Numbered from the stretch's first letter, positions 9,275-21,564 are shown. The stretch: DNA of 47,031 nt from DASWHD01 sp036393335 (GCA_036393335.1 DASWHD010000088.1:1-47031); one strand, 5' to 3'. The notes: generated by a model from the letters alone, not told the origin. A program made the numbers and translations.

Positions 9275-9979
9275 ATGCGCTTCGCCGACCCGCTGATCCC
9301 GGCGACCCTGATCCGGCGATACCAGCGGTTTCTCGCCGACGTGCGGCTGGCGGATGGGCGCGAGGTGACGGTCCATTGCCCCAACCCGGGGCGGATGGCT
9401 GGGTGCCGGGAGCCCGGCAGCCGGGTGCTCCTGTCCGACAGTCACAATCCGCGGCGCAAGCTGCGCTACACCTGGGAGCTGGTGTGGGCCGGGACCACCT
9501 GGGTGGGGGTGAACACCCACCGGCCCAACGCGGTGGTGCGCGAAGCGATCGAAGAGGGGGCGATCCCGGAGCTGGCGGGCTACCCCGCGGTCCGCAGCGA
9601 GGTCGCCTACGGCGCGCGCAGCCGCGTCGACCTGTTGTTGGAGGACGGCGCCCGGCGCTGCTACGTGGAGGTGAAGAACGTCACCCTCGCCGAGGCCGGC
9701 GTCGCCATGTTCCCGGATGCAGTCACCGCCCGCGGTCTCACCCACCTGCGCGAGTTGGCGGCGCGGGTGGCGGCCGGCGACCGGGCGGCGATGGCCTACC
9801 TGGTCAACCGCGAAGACTGCCATGCATTCCGCCCCGCCGGCCACATCGACCCGGCCTACGCCGCGGGGTTGCGGGAGGCGGCGGCCCGGGGAGTCGAGGT
9901 GCTGGTGTACGCCGCGCGGGTGCGCCCGGAGGGGATCGCCGTGGCACAACGGATCACCACGGTGGACCTCGGGGCGTGA
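9275..9979 (+). CDS. sfsA: SfsA family protein (sugar fermentation stimulation protein homolog)
   Basis: 234 residues, the usual SfsA length. Motifs: RRYQRFLADVRLADGREVTVHCPNPGRM near the N-terminus (OB-like part), then a nuclease-like core with SRVDLLLEDG and YVEVKNVTLAE (restriction-endonuclease-like D...ExK arrangement), FPDAVTARGLTHLRELA, and a C-terminal FRPAGHIDPAYAAGL. E. coli SfsA was reported to bind DNA and affect maltose metabolism; the biochemical role is unsettled. It stands alone, divergent from the truncated DUF155 gene and convergent with nuoN. Confidence 0.93.
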   Translation: MRFADPLIPATLIRRYQRFLADVRLADGREVTVHCPNPGRMAGCREPGSRVLLSDSHNPRRKLRYTWELVWAGTTWVGVNTHRPNAVVREAIEEGAIPELAGYPAVRSEVAYGARSRVDLLLEDGARRCYVEVKNVTLAEAGVAMFPDAVTARGLTHLRELAARVAAGDRAAMAYLVNREDCHAFRPAGHIDPAYAAGLREAAARGVEVLVYAARVRPEGIAVAQRITTVDLGA

Positions 9980-10016
9980 CCGGGAGGCGGTGATCGCTCC
10001 GGGCTGGGCCGGAAAT

Positions 10017-10038
10017 GGGGGCGGCGCGCAGCGCCCCC
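10017..10038. terminator. Possible bidirectional hairpin between sfsA and nuoN
   Basis: GGGGGC pairs with GCCCCC around a GC-rich loop, in the gap between two convergent genes. There is no T-run on either side, so intrinsic termination is doubtful; position is the main argument. Confidence 0.3.
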
Positions 10039-10131
10039 GCGATATGGAGGGAGACGCCACGCGCCCCACCTCGCCACTCGGCACAGGTCCGGGCGGCTTC
10101 ACCCCCCGTGGATGGTGGGCTCCTCGCCCGT

Positions 10132-11567
10132 TCAGAAGCCGGCGACGGAGCTCTTGGCCAGGGCCAGGAAGGTGTCTGGCAGCACCCCGAGGGCAAAGAC
10201 GCCGATCACCGAGGCGGCCAGCCCCCAGGCCATGGGGCGAGAGACCAGGACCTGCGCCTCGCCCTCCGGCTCGCTCATGTACATGACCATGATCACCCGC
10301 AGGTAGTAGTAGGCGGAGACCGCCGAGTTGAGCATGCCCACCACCGCCAGCCACACCAGGCCGGAGCGCACCGCGCCCATGAAGATGTAGAACTTGCCGA
10401 AGAAGCCGGCGGTGGGCGGGATCCCCGCCAGGGAGAAGAGCAGCACGAACATGATGAACGCGAGACCCGGACGGAGCTTCGCCAGGCCACGGAAGTTGTC
10501 GATGGCCGACGCCTCGCCCTCGGTGCGGTTCAGGGCGGTGATCACCCCGAAGGCGCCGAGGTTCATGAAGGCGTAGGCGAGCATGTAGAACAACACCGCC
10601 GAGGTGCCGACCACGCCGCCCACCACCACGCCGACCATGGCGTAGCCCGCGTGGGCGATGGACGAGTAGGCGAGCATGCGCTTGATGTCGTCCTGCTGGA
10701 TGGCGAGGACGTTACCCACGATCATGGTGAGCACCGCCAGGCCGGTGAGCAGCTCGACCCACAGCTCTCCCTGGCCGGCGAGGCCGCTGCCGAAGATGCG
10801 CAGCAAGGCGGCGAACGCCGCCGCCTTGGAGCCCACCGACAGGAAGCCGGTCACCGGCGTCGGCGCCCCCTGGTAGACATCCGGCGCCCAAAAATGCAAC
10901 GGCGCCAGGGCGATCTTGAAACCGAGGCCGACGAGCACCATCACCATGGCGAGGATCAGGGGCGCCCCCACCGCCTCCGGATGGGCCGCCAGAAAGGCGT
11001 GGATGCCGGGGATGCTGGTGGTACCGGTGAGGCCGTAGAGGAGCGAGAAGCCGTACAGCAAGAAGCCGGAGGCGAAGGCGCCGAGGAGGAAGTACTTGAG
11101 CGACGCCTCGTTGGAGGTGAGGCGGGTGCGCATCAGTCCCACCAGGCAATAGAAGGTGACCGACATCAGCTCTAGGCCAACGTAGATCACCATCAGGTCA
11201 CGGCCCGAGGCCATCACCATCATGCCCACCGCGGCCAACAGGAGCAGGGAGTAGTACTCGCCGTACTCGATCCCCTCCTGGCGCAGGTAGGCGCCGGAGT
11301 GGAGGATGGCCAGACCCGCCGCCAGGAGAAAGACCGCCTTGAAGAACAGGGAGAAGTTGTCCACCGCGTAGGTGCCGGCGAAAGTGATCACCGGGTGGTT
11401 CCAGAGCGGCACCATGCAGGCGCCGGTCACCACCAGGGCGGCGATGGCCAGGGCGGCGATGCTCCCCTTGTTGCCCTCCGGCACGGCGAAGTTGAGCAGC
11501 AGCAGGGCGAGCGCCAGGACCGACAGGCAGATCTCCGGCAGCAGGGCGGCGTAGGCGATGTCCGGCA

Positions 11568-11568
<1 letters not shown>
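10132..11568 (-). CDS. nuoN: NADH-quinone oxidoreductase subunit N
   Basis: Antiporter-like membrane subunit of complex I, 478 residues, about 14 hydrophobic helices. Recognisable are YVGLELMSVTFYCLVGLMR (conserved proton-channel glutamate on helix 5), FKIALAPLHFWAPDVYQGAP (helix 7-8, lysine and histidine) and QDDIKRMLAYSSIAHAGY. It is the last gene of the operon; its ATG overlaps the nuoM stop (TGATG). The C-terminus ends in AKSSVAGF. No strong terminator is seen; the hairpin at 10017-10038 is the nearest candidate. Confidence 0.96.
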
Positions 11569-13076
<1,508 letters not shown>

Positions 13077-13114
13077 CGAGAGGTTCCCGGCTGCGAAAAG
13101 ACCGCCAAAAAAAT

Positions 13115-13274
13115 CTTAGCGGCGTATAGACGCGAATAGACGCAAATCTCTTTCCAAGACGTTCCGGCGAACGAAGCAAGACACCGCGGACAGGCGGTAC
13201 AGATCCGGCGTGGATACGCGCTCATTGGACCGGCAACTACATTCGCGTTCATGCGCGTCCATTTGCGGCTAGCT
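13115..13274. repeat. Inverted repeat of TAGCCGCAAATGGACGCG type in the nuoL-nuoM gap
   Basis: Left arm TTAGCGGCGTATAGACGCG continuing AATAGACGCAAAT (13116-13148); right arm, on the other strand, TAGCCGCAAATGGACGCGC continuing ATGAACGCGAAT (13240-13273). The arms enclose about 90 bases without coding signal. The same family recurs as a short palindrome at 23625-23650 in the same operon. Confidence 0.65.
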
Positions 13275-13304
13275 TTTCTCTGTGTCTCTGTGGGGAATGG
13301 ACCG

Positions 13305-15296
13305 TCACAGCCACGGCGCCAGGGCCACCACCGCCAGGACCAGCAGGCCGGCGACCATGACGGCGGCGTAGTTCTGGACGCCACCGGTCTGGGCCGGGCG
13401 CAGGCGGCGGCCGGTGGCGCGCACCAGGTTGCCGACGCCGTTCACCAGGCCATCGATCACCGGCACGTCGAAGACACGGTACAGTCCGCGGGCGCCGTTC
13501 TTGATCGGGTTCACGAAGATCGCGTCGTACAGCTCGTCCATGAACCACTTGTTGAGCAGCACACCGTGCAGGGCCGGGAAGTCCCGTCCCAGGCGCAGCG
13601 GGCGCCGCGGGTCGGTGATGTAGAAGGCGTAGGCGAGGGCGATGCCGGCGAGGCCGATCGCCACCGACACGGCGATCAGACCGAGCTCCAGGGTGTGGCT
13701 CAGGTGCTCGGCGTGGTGGCCGCCGTGGCCGAAGGAGGGCTGCAGGAAGTGAATGACCCCCTCACCGAATCCGAACGTCTTGGCGCCACCGAGGATCGCG
13801 GGCCAGCCCACCAGGCCGCCGGCGATGGAGAAGATCGCCAAGACCTGCAGCGGCACCACCATCGAGGGCGGCGACTCGCGGAGGTGCCGCGCCACCTCCG
13901 GCGCGAAGCGCGGAGCCCCGTGGAAGGTCAGGAAGATCAGGCGGAACATGTAGAAGGCGGTCATGAAGGCGGCGATCACCCCGACCGTCCACAACCCGTA
14001 GCCGAGGGCCCCGCCGTGGGCAAAGGTCTTCTCCAGGATCAGGTCCTTGCTCACGAAGCCGGCCAGGGGCGGCACCCCGGCGATCGCCACCGCACCCACC
14101 ACGAAGGTGCGGTAGGTCCACGGGATGTACTCCTTCAGCCCGCCCATGTTGCGCATGTCCTGCGGGTCGCGGTGAATGCCGGCGCCGTGGAAGCCGTGCT
14201 CCATGACGTGGATCACCGACCCGGAGCACAGGAAGAGCAGGCCCTTGAAGAAGGCGTGGGTCATGAGGTGGAAGGCGGCGGCGCCGTACGCCCCCATCCC
14301 GGCGGCGAGGAACATGTAGCCGAGCTGGCTTACCGTCGAGTAGGCGAGGACCCGCTTGATGTCGTTCTGCACCAGGCCGATGGAGGCGGCGAAGATCGCC
14401 GTGAAGCCGCCGATGATGGCGACGGTCTGCATCGCAACGGGGGCCAGGTCGAACAGCGCCGCGCACCGCGCCACCATGTAGACGCCGGCGGTGACCATGG
14501 TGGCGGCGTGGATCAGGGCCGAGACCGGCGTCGGACCCTCCATCGCGTCCGGCAACCAGACGTGCAGGGGAAACTGCGCCGACTTGCCCATGGCGCCGAC
14601 GAACAGCAGCAAGCAGATCAGGGTGAGGGTCGGGATGTCGCCGCCGAACAGGTGCACGGTCTGGCCGGTGATCTCGTGGGCGCGGCCGAACACCTCGTGG
14701 TAGTCGAGGCTGCCGAAGGTCACCCAGATCAGGAACACGCCGAGGCCGAAGCCGAAGTCCCCCACCCGGTTGACCACGAACGCCTTCTTGCCCGCGTCCG
14801 CCGCCGACTTCTTCTCGAACCAGAAGCCGATCAGGTAGTAGGAGCAGACGCCCACCAGCTCCCACCCCACGTAGAGGAGCAGGAAGTTGTTGGCCATCAC
14901 CAGCAGCAACATCGAGAAGGTGAACAGCGACAGGTAGCAAAAATAGCGCCGGTAGCCCGGGTCCGACGCCATGTAGCCCGTGGAGTAGACGTGAATCGCC
15001 GACCCCACGCCGGTCACCACGCACAACATCAGCGCGGTGAGGGGGTCTACGTTGAACCCGACGGTCACCTGGAAGCCGCCGGAGGTGATCCACTGGTATA
15101 CCGTGCCGTAGAAGTACGGCTCGGGACCGTGGTGGCCGAGGACCCCGAACAGGGTCTTCAGGGCGAGGACGAATGACGCCAGCACTGCGACCACCGCGAG
15201 CCAGCCGGCCCACCGCTGCGAGTAAAAGGCACCGAACAGGCCGTTGATCACGAAGGCCAGGAGCGGCAGGGCGGGGATCCAGACGATCGAACTCAT
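13305..15296 (-). CDS. nuoL: NADH-quinone oxidoreductase subunit L
   Basis: Largest antiporter-like subunit, 663 residues, including the long lateral helix at the C-terminus. Signatures: YVGWELVGVCSYYLIGFWFE with the channel glutamate, GAMGKSAQFPLHVWLPDAMEGPTPVSALIHAATMV with lysine on helix 7, and QNDIKRVLAYSTVSQLGYM. The ATG at 15296 is chosen because GGAGGA lies six bases upstream; an in-frame GTG four codons earlier would bury that site. Isolated from nuoK by 216 bases holding an inverted repeat. Confidence 0.96.
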   Translation of the reverse strand: MSSIVWIPALPLLAFVINGLFGAFYSQRWAGWLAVVAVLASFVLALKTLFGVLGHHGPEPYFYGTVYQWITSGGFQVTVGFNVDPLTALMLCVVTGVGSAIHVYSTGYMASDPGYRRYFCYLSLFTFSMLLLVMANNFLLLYVGWELVGVCSYYLIGFWFEKKSAADAGKKAFVVNRVGDFGFGLGVFLIWVTFGSLDYHEVFGRAHEITGQTVHLFGGDIPTLTLICLLLFVGAMGKSAQFPLHVWLPDAMEGPTPVSALIHAATMVTAGVYMVARCAALFDLAPVAMQTVAIIGGFTAIFAASIGLVQNDIKRVLAYSTVSQLGYMFLAAGMGAYGAAAFHLMTHAFFKGLLFLCSGSVIHVMEHGFHGAGIHRDPQDMRNMGGLKEYIPWTYRTFVVGAVAIAGVPPLAGFVSKDLILEKTFAHGGALGYGLWTVGVIAAFMTAFYMFRLIFLTFHGAPRFAPEVARHLRESPPSMVVPLQVLAIFSIAGGLVGWPAILGGAKTFGFGEGVIHFLQPSFGHGGHHAEHLSHTLELGLIAVSVAIGLAGIALAYAFYITDPRRPLRLGRDFPALHGVLLNKWFMDELYDAIFVNPIKNGARGLYRVFDVPVIDGLVNGVGNLVRATGRRLRPAQTGGVQNYAAVMVAGLLVLAVVALAPWL

Positions 15297-15329
15297 AGCT
15301 TCCTCCACACCACCTTGTGGCCGTCTTTA

Positions 15330-15503
15330 ACGCACAGGCGCAAAGGTGCAACGGCGCAAAGGTTCGTTCCGATGGCTCGGGCAGCGCAGTCTTCGCCGTG
15401 GATCTCGTAGTGTGCGAGCAAGAAAACTGCCTCCTCCCGATGGCAAGCAGGGACTCCTCGTGTACGCCGTCCCGTCCCGCTCTCTTTGCGTCTTTGCGTT
15501 GTG
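15330..15503. repeat. Inverted repeat of GCGCAAAG units in the nuoK-nuoL gap
   Basis: Left arm holds AACGCACAGGCGCAAAGG and a second CGGCGCAAAGG (15330-15362); right arm CTCTTTGCGTCTTTGCGTTG (15482-15501) pairs with it. Between lie about 120 bases with no coding signal. A different repeat family from those in the other nuo gaps. Confidence 0.55.
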
Positions 15504-15512
15504 CTGTTCCCG

Positions 15513-15824
15513 TCACCACTTCAGCAAGTTGAACTCGTCGACGTTGAGGGTCTGCTTGTTGCGGTAGAAGGCGACGATGATCGCCAGGGCCATGGCCGCC
15601 TCGGCGGCCGCCACGGTGATCACGAACAGCACGAAGATCTGCCCGGTGAGGGACTCGAGGTGCTCGCTGAAGGCGACCAGGTTGATGTTCACCGCGTTGA
15701 GCATCAGCTCCAGGGCCATGAAGACCTGGATCATGTTGCGCCGCGTGAGCACCCCGACGGCGCCGATGGTGAAGATCACCGCCGACAGCCCGATGCTCCA
15801 GTGGATAGGGATCGCCGCTTCCAT
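15513..15824 (-). CDS. nuoK: NADH-quinone oxidoreductase subunit K
   Basis: Small membrane subunit, 103 residues, three helices. It carries the two buried glutamates typical of NuoK in MALELMLNAVNINLV and VAAAEAAMALAIIVAFYR, part of the central hydrophilic axis for proton transfer. Start is placed at ATG 15824, overlapping the nuoJ stop as TGATG, the same junction used at nuoM-nuoN; GTG at 15827 is possible. Ends NVDEFNLLKW, a variant of the family's NxDxxxxLKW tail. Confidence 0.95.
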   Translation of the reverse strand: MEAAIPIHWSIGLSAVIFTIGAVGVLTRRNMIQVFMALELMLNAVNINLVAFSEHLESLTGQIFVLFVITVAAAEAAMALAIIVAFYRNKQTLNVDEFNLLKW

Positions 15825-16333
15825 CACAGCCTCTTCTTGGCGAGAAGCACCGCGCCGACCATCGCCACCAGCAGGATCAGGGAGGCGACCTCGAACGGTA
15901 GCAGGTAGGTGGTGAACAGCCCCTTGGCCACCGCCTGGACGTTGCCCGCCGCGGCGACCGCCGCCGCGGTCGCCGTGCCGTGGCTGCCACCGAAGTCGGC
16001 GCGGGTCAGGACCAACAGCATCAAGGCGCCCATCACCCCGGCGAGCAATGCCGCCACCGGGGCCGAGGCGTGGCGCTGGCGCTGCGCCGCAAGCCCCTTG
16101 ATGTCCAGGAGCATGATCAGGAAGAGGTAGAGGACCAGGATCGCCCCGGCGTAGACCATGATCTGCAGGGCGGCGATGAACTCGGCGTTAAGCAGCAGGA
16201 AGACCCCTGCGATGTGGATGAAGAAGGTGAGCATCCACAGGACACCGTGCAGCAGGTTGTCGCGGGAGATCATCATTCCCGCCGACGCCACGCTGGCGAG
16301 CGCGCAGTACAGGAAGAAGACTCTCTCGATCAC
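15824..16333 (-). CDS. nuoJ: NADH-quinone oxidoreductase subunit J
   Basis: Membrane subunit of about 169 residues with five predicted helices. AEFIAALQIMVYAGAILVLYLFLIMLL contains the conserved pi-bulge helix 3 region (VYAGAIxVLxLFxIMLL). The GTG at 16333 is chosen: its first bases overlap the nuoI stop in a GTGA junction and the encoded MIERVFFLYCALAS fits family N-termini. A short Ala/Gly-rich loop (GTATAAAVAAAGN) occurs before the last helix. Confidence 0.93.
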   Translation of the reverse strand: MIERVFFLYCALASVASAGMMISRDNLLHGVLWMLTFFIHIAGVFLLLNAEFIAALQIMVYAGAILVLYLFLIMLLDIKGLAAQRQRHASAPVAALLAGVMGALMLLVLTRADFGGSHGTATAAAVAAAGNVQAVAKGLFTTYLLPFEVASLILLVAMVGAVLLAKKRL

Positions 16334-16908
16334 CGACCACCCCCCGCGCCGAGCTGCACCCCCGGCTCCGCCGCCAGCAATTGCGCCATGTTCAGCTTCA
16401 GCCCCTCGCGGCTGTAGGCACAGATGTCGAGGATCTGGGTATCCATGCGGATCGCGTCCTCGGGACACACCTCGACACAGAAGCCGCAGTACACACACAT
16501 GCCGAGGTCGATATCGAAGCTCTTGGGCCGCTTCTCGATGTTCGGGTCGGGGTGCTCCTCCGCGACGATGAAGATACACCGCGCCGGGCAGATGGTCTCG
16601 CACATCATGCAACCGACGCAGCGTGGCGTGCCGTCCTCGCGGCGCGTCAGGCGGTGACGGGTGCGCAGCCGCGGCATCAGGGGCCGGCATTCTTCCGGGT
16701 ACTGGTAAGTGACCGCCGCCTGCTTGTCCTTGGCCAGGCCGAACAGATGCAAGGTGTGGTACCACATGTTGCGGAAGAAGTGCTTGGAGGTGATCGCCAC
16801 TCCACGCACCACCTCCACTACGTAGATGCGCTCCCAGAAGTCGAGCGGCCCGCGCTTCAGGGTCGCCTGGCCGGACCGCGGTCGTAGATGGCTGGTGGCG
16901 TGATCCAT
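16330..16908 (-). CDS. nuoI: NADH-quinone oxidoreductase subunit I
   Basis: Peripheral iron-sulfur subunit, 192 residues. Two 4Fe-4S motifs are complete: C97, C100, C103, C107 (CVGCMMCETICP) and C138, C141, C144, C148 (CVYCGFCVEVCP), the N6a and N6b clusters handing electrons to NuoB. The N-terminal 25 residues (MDHATSHLRPRSGQATLKRG) are longer than in many homologs. Its 5' side is separated from nuoH by 313 bases containing palindromic copy C, so it needs its own ribosome-binding site. Confidence 0.95.
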   Translation of the reverse strand: MDHATSHLRPRSGQATLKRGPLDFWERIYVVEVVRGVAITSKHFFRNMWYHTLHLFGLAKDKQAAVTYQYPEECRPLMPRLRTRHRLTRREDGTPRCVGCMMCETICPARCIFIVAEEHPDPNIEKRPKSFDIDLGMCVYCGFCVEVCPEDAIRMDTQILDICAYSREGLKLNMAQLLAAEPGVQLGAGGGR

Positions 16909-16946
16909 AGGGCTCGCTACGCTCGCAGGGGTTTGCGGGCAGGGGT

Positions 16947-17179
16947 TAGCCCGCTTTTCTCACCAGGGATCATCGCGAGAGCGTGTAACTGGCCGGAAAC
17001 GCGGGGCAGCCCGCCGGTAGGAGCCGAATCCCTCCTGCCTACCGGACAGGCAGGTCGGTGACCAGGCCCGCAGGGCCTGCCGCGCCTACGGCGCGGGTCG
17101 CCGGTACACCCGGCTCCTACCCTGGTCGAGGGCGCCGACGAGGACGCGGGCAGCTTATTCATCGTGAGAAATGCGGGCG
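16947..17179 (+). repeat. 230-bp palindromic element, copy C, inside the nuo operon
   Basis: Terminal repeats TAGCCCGCTTTTCTCACCA (left) and the complement of TCGCCCGCATTTCTCACGA (right), more diverged than in copy B. Inner arms GTAGGAGCCG and CGGCTCCTAC are perfect. The usual central AATCCCTTCGGCGA is interrupted by a nested palindrome CCTGCCT-ACCGGAC-AGGCAGG (about 17034-17054). It fills most of the 313-base gap between nuoH and nuoI, and would be transcribed with the operon. Confidence 0.85.
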
Positions 17180-17221
17180 AGAAATTGAGGGATGGATGGC
17201 CGCGACGCGGCTCGGCGAGCA

Positions 17222-18351
<1,130 letters not shown>

Positions 18352-18352
<1 letters not shown>

Positions 18353-19914
18353 CACACCACCTCCGCCGGCTGCTGGGTGCCGGCGCCCAGCAGCACGCCC
18401 CCGCTGCCGATATCCTCGTGGGTGAAGCCCGCGAATGCCGGCACCTGGGCGGCGAGGCCGGCGAAGATGTCATCCTCGAACTCGTAGTCGAAGGTGTGGC
18501 CGAGGCGCTCGCTCAGGGCCAGCAACAGCCGCCACGTCTCGACGGCATGGCCGATGGGCGGCACCGCCACCCGGATGCGCTGTACCCGCCCCTGATGGTT
18601 GGTGAAGGTGCCCTCGACCTCGGCGTGGACCGTGCCCGGCAACACCACGTGGGCCTGTTCGGTCGCCTTGCCCGGATGGCTGGCCACCACCGTCAAGTGA
18701 TCGACGCTCGCCTTCATGCCCGTGAGGTCGGTCTCGCCGATCACCACCAGCGTCTTGATGCCGTGCTCCTTCACCCACCTCACCGGATCGCCGGTCTCCG
18801 CGCCGATGATCTCCGCAGCGCCACGGCGGTTGGGACTCTTGTCGGCGCGAATGAGAAAGTCGTCAGACTCGCCCTGAGGCGGGGTGATGAACGCCACCTT
18901 ACCGCCGAGGCGGTCGGCGAACAGGGTGCGCGCCAGGAACATCTCCTCGTTGGTCGCGGTGGTGGCGACCAGTAGACCGAGGGCGTCTCCGGCGCCCCGC
19001 ACTGCCTCGGCGGTCACGTCCAGGGCCTGATCCACGGTCACCACCCGGTCGCCGACCAGCGCTTCCTCCACCCGGTCGTCGTCGATCGCCTTGTAGGAGT
19101 AACGGCCGGCGTCGCAGATCCACCAGCGATTGACGTCCGGGTTCTCGCGCGGCTTGTAGCGCATCACCCGCGCGCCGTCCGCCTTGTGTGGCCGGTCGCG
19201 GTTGACGTGGATCTCGATGTTGCATCCCTGGGCGCAACCGGTACACACCGAATCCACTGCGGTGAGGTACCAGACGCGGCACTTGAAGCGGAAGTCGCGA
19301 TCCGTGAGCGCCCCCACCGGGCAGATGTCCACCACGTTGCCGGCGTAGCGGTTGTCGAGCCACGCCCCCTCGGCAAGGGTGATCTCCGAATGGTCGCCGC
19401 GCTCGATGATGCCCAGCTCGTGGGTATGAGTGATCTCGTCGGTAAAGCGCACGCAGCGCGAACACAGGATGCAGCGCTCCGAGTCGAGCATCACGTTGGG
19501 CCCGATCTGGCTCGCCTTGGCCCGCTTCTTCACCTTGTTCTCGTCGACCCGCGACCCGGCGGCGCCGTGCTCCATATAGTAGTCCTGGAGCTTGCACTCG
19601 CCGGCCTGGTCACACACGGGACAGTCCAGCGGGTGGTTGACCAGGATGAACTCGAGGACCGCGGCACGGTACTCACGGCACTTGTCGTTTTCGGTGTGCA
19701 CGACCATGCCATCCGCCACCTGGGTGTGGCAGGCGATCAGCATCTTTGGCACCTTCTCCACCTCCACCAGGCACATGCGGCAGTTGCCGGCGATGGAGAG
19801 ACCGGGATGGTAACAGTAGTGCGGCACCGAGATCCCGAGGTGGCGTGCCGCCTCGATGATCGTGGTCCCCTTGGGGACCTCGACCTCCTGTCCGTCGATC
19901 ATCAGCTTGGGCAT
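18352..19914 (-). CDS. nuoG: NADH-quinone oxidoreductase subunit G, short form
   Basis: Electron-wiring subunit of the peripheral arm. Iron-sulfur ligands are all visible: N1b C34, C45, C48, C62; N5 H94, C98, C101, C107; N4 C148, C151, C154, C198; and the extra N7-type set C224, C227, C231 with C267 (CTGCAQGC, then WWICDAGR). The whole protein is 520 residues whereas E. coli NuoG has about 900, so the molybdopterin-oxidoreductase-like C-terminal domain is cut to about 250 residues. The frame ends cleanly and nuoH overlaps it, so this is a genuine short form rather than damage. Start ATG 19914. Confidence 0.94.
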
Positions 19915-19965
19915 CGGTCTCCTCGTGCGAGATCAACCGGCGAACGCACCTTCGTCGTTCGCTCC

Positions 19966-20070
19966 CTCTAAGGAAGGCAGGAAAATTAGGAATGCAGGAA
20001 GGGAGGTAACCTGCACGGTGTGCATACGATTTCCCTCCTGGCTTCCTCGCCTTCCTGCCTTCCTTAGAGG
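19966..20070. repeat. Inverted repeat of AAGGAAGGCAGG type in the nuoF-nuoG gap
   Basis: Perfect terminal arms CTCTAAGGAAGGCAGG (19966-19981) and CCTGCCTTCCTTAGAG (20054-20069), with further purine-rich/pyrimidine-rich pairing inside (GCAGGAAGGGAGG against CCTCCTGGCTTCC). It occupies the 185-base gap between nuoF and nuoG. Codes for nothing. Confidence 0.75.
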
Positions 20071-20099
20071 TATTTCCCTTCGCGGTGTCATGGACGCCT

Positions 20100-21386
20100 C
20101 TACGCCGCCACCGGCGCGCCGGTGATCATCGAGCGGCCGTTCTTGGCGAAGTACTCGAACTCCTCGCGGAACTTGGTGACCCAGGTCTGCACCGGCCAGG
20201 CAGCGGCGTCGCCGAGGGGGCAGATGGTGGTGCCCTCGATCTTGGAGGCGATGGTGAACAGGTTGCCCGGGTCCTCCGGCCGGCCGCCGCCGTCGAGGAT
20301 GCGCAGCACGATGCGGTGCAGCCAGCCGGTCCCCTCGCGGCACGGTGAGCACTGGCCGCACGACTCGTGGGCATAGAAGCCGATCACCCGCTCCAGGGCG
20401 TCCACCATGCACACCGTCTCGTCCATCACGATCACGCCGGCGGAGCCGAGCATGGTGTCGACCGCCTTCAGGCCGTCGAAGCTCGCCTCCACGTCGATCT
20501 CATCCGCACGCAGGATCTTCGCCGACAGGCCGCCCGGCACCACCGCCTTGAGCGGCGCACTGCCTGACATGCCGCCCGCGTAGTCGTAGATTAGCTCACG
20601 CAGGGTGACAGACAGGGGCGCCTCGTATACGCCGGGCTTCTTCACCTGGCCGGAGATGCAGTACAGCTTGGTGCCGCCGGCGGTTTCGACGCCGAGCTTC
20701 AAGAATGCCGCCGCGCCGAGGCGGAAGATGTGCGGCACGAGGGCCAGGGTCTCGACGTTGTTGATCACCGTCGGGCAGCCGTGCAGGCCGACGATCGCCG
20801 GAAAGGGCGGTTTGAGGCGCGGATGCCCCGCCTTGCCCTCCAGGGACTCGAGGAGCGCGGTCTCCTCGCCGCAGATGTAGGCGCCGGCGCCGCGGTGCAC
20901 CACCACGTCGAAGGCGAAGCCGGTGCCCATCACGTCGCGCCCGAGATAGCCGCGCCGGTACGCCTCGTCCACCGCCTCCTGCATACGCCGGATCGGGAGA
21001 TCGAACTCGCCGCGCACGTAGATGTACGCCTTGTGACAGTTGACCGCCTTGCCGCAGATGAGCATCCCCTCCAGGAGCATGTGTGGCTCGTAGGTGAGGA
21101 GGTATTTGTCCTTGAAGGTACCGGGCTCCCCCTCGTCGGCGTTGACCGCCAGGTAGACCGGCTTGGTGCCGTCCTTGGGGATGAAGCCCCACTTCACGCC
21201 GGTGGGAAAACCGGCGCCGCCGCAGCCGCGCAGCCGCGCCACCTTCACCTCGTCGATCACCGCCTGCGGCTCCACCGCGGCGATCACCCGCCGCGCCTGC
21301 TCATAGCCGCCACGGCCCAGGTAGTGGTCGAGGCGGTGGGAGTCCGCGGAGCCGAAGTACGTCGAAAGAAGCTTGGTCGTGCTCAC
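20100..21386 (-). CDS. nuoF: NADH-quinone oxidoreductase subunit F
   Basis: NADH-oxidising flavoprotein subunit, 428 residues. The glycine-rich NADH/FMN loop is RGCGGAGFPTGVKW (about 53-66), followed by NADEGEPGTFKDKYLL for FMN, and the N3 4Fe-4S cysteines in ESCGQCSPCREGTG plus TTICPLGD. The first loop position is usually RGRGGAGF; a cysteine replaces the second arginine here. GTG 21386 is taken as start because GGAGG lies 8 bases upstream and MSTTKLLSTYF begins there. Separated from nuoE by 178 bases with an inverted repeat. Confidence 0.95.
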   Translation of the reverse strand: MSTTKLLSTYFGSADSHRLDHYLGRGGYEQARRVIAAVEPQAVIDEVKVARLRGCGGAGFPTGVKWGFIPKDGTKPVYLAVNADEGEPGTFKDKYLLTYEPHMLLEGMLICGKAVNCHKAYIYVRGEFDLPIRRMQEAVDEAYRRGYLGRDVMGTGFAFDVVVHRGAGAYICGEETALLESLEGKAGHPRLKPPFPAIVGLHGCPTVINNVETLALVPHIFRLGAAAFLKLGVETAGGTKLYCISGQVKKPGVYEAPLSVTLRELIYDYAGGMSGSAPLKAVVPGGLSAKILRADEIDVEASFDGLKAVDTMLGSAGVIVMDETVCMVDALERVIGFYAHESCGQCSPCREGTGWLHRIVLRILDGGGRPEDPGNLFTIASKIEGTTICPLGDAAAWPVQTWVTKFREEFEYFAKNGRSMITGAPVAA

Positions 21387-21408
21387 GATATGCCTCCACC
21401 ATAGGAGG

Positions 21409-21530
21409 CGGGCGCGTAGGTGCCCACAGATTCGGGTCGGCCAGCAGACCGGGCGACGCAGGCGTACAGGTCGTACGTTGAGGAGCACGGGCGAGGACAC
21501 GACCCGAAGATGGGGGTAGATACGCGCCCG
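21409..21530. repeat. Inverted repeat of TTCGGGTCG type in the nuoE-nuoF gap
   Basis: Left arm GGGCGCGTAGGTGCCC with ACAGATTCGGGTCG (21410-21439); right arm on the other strand GGGCGCGTATCTACCCCC with ATCTTCGGGTCG (21500-21529). The arms are about 30 bases with several mismatches and enclose about 60 bases. No coding capacity. Confidence 0.6.
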
Positions 21531-21564
21531 TCGGTGGCGCGTGGTGCGACATTCGGCCAACGGG

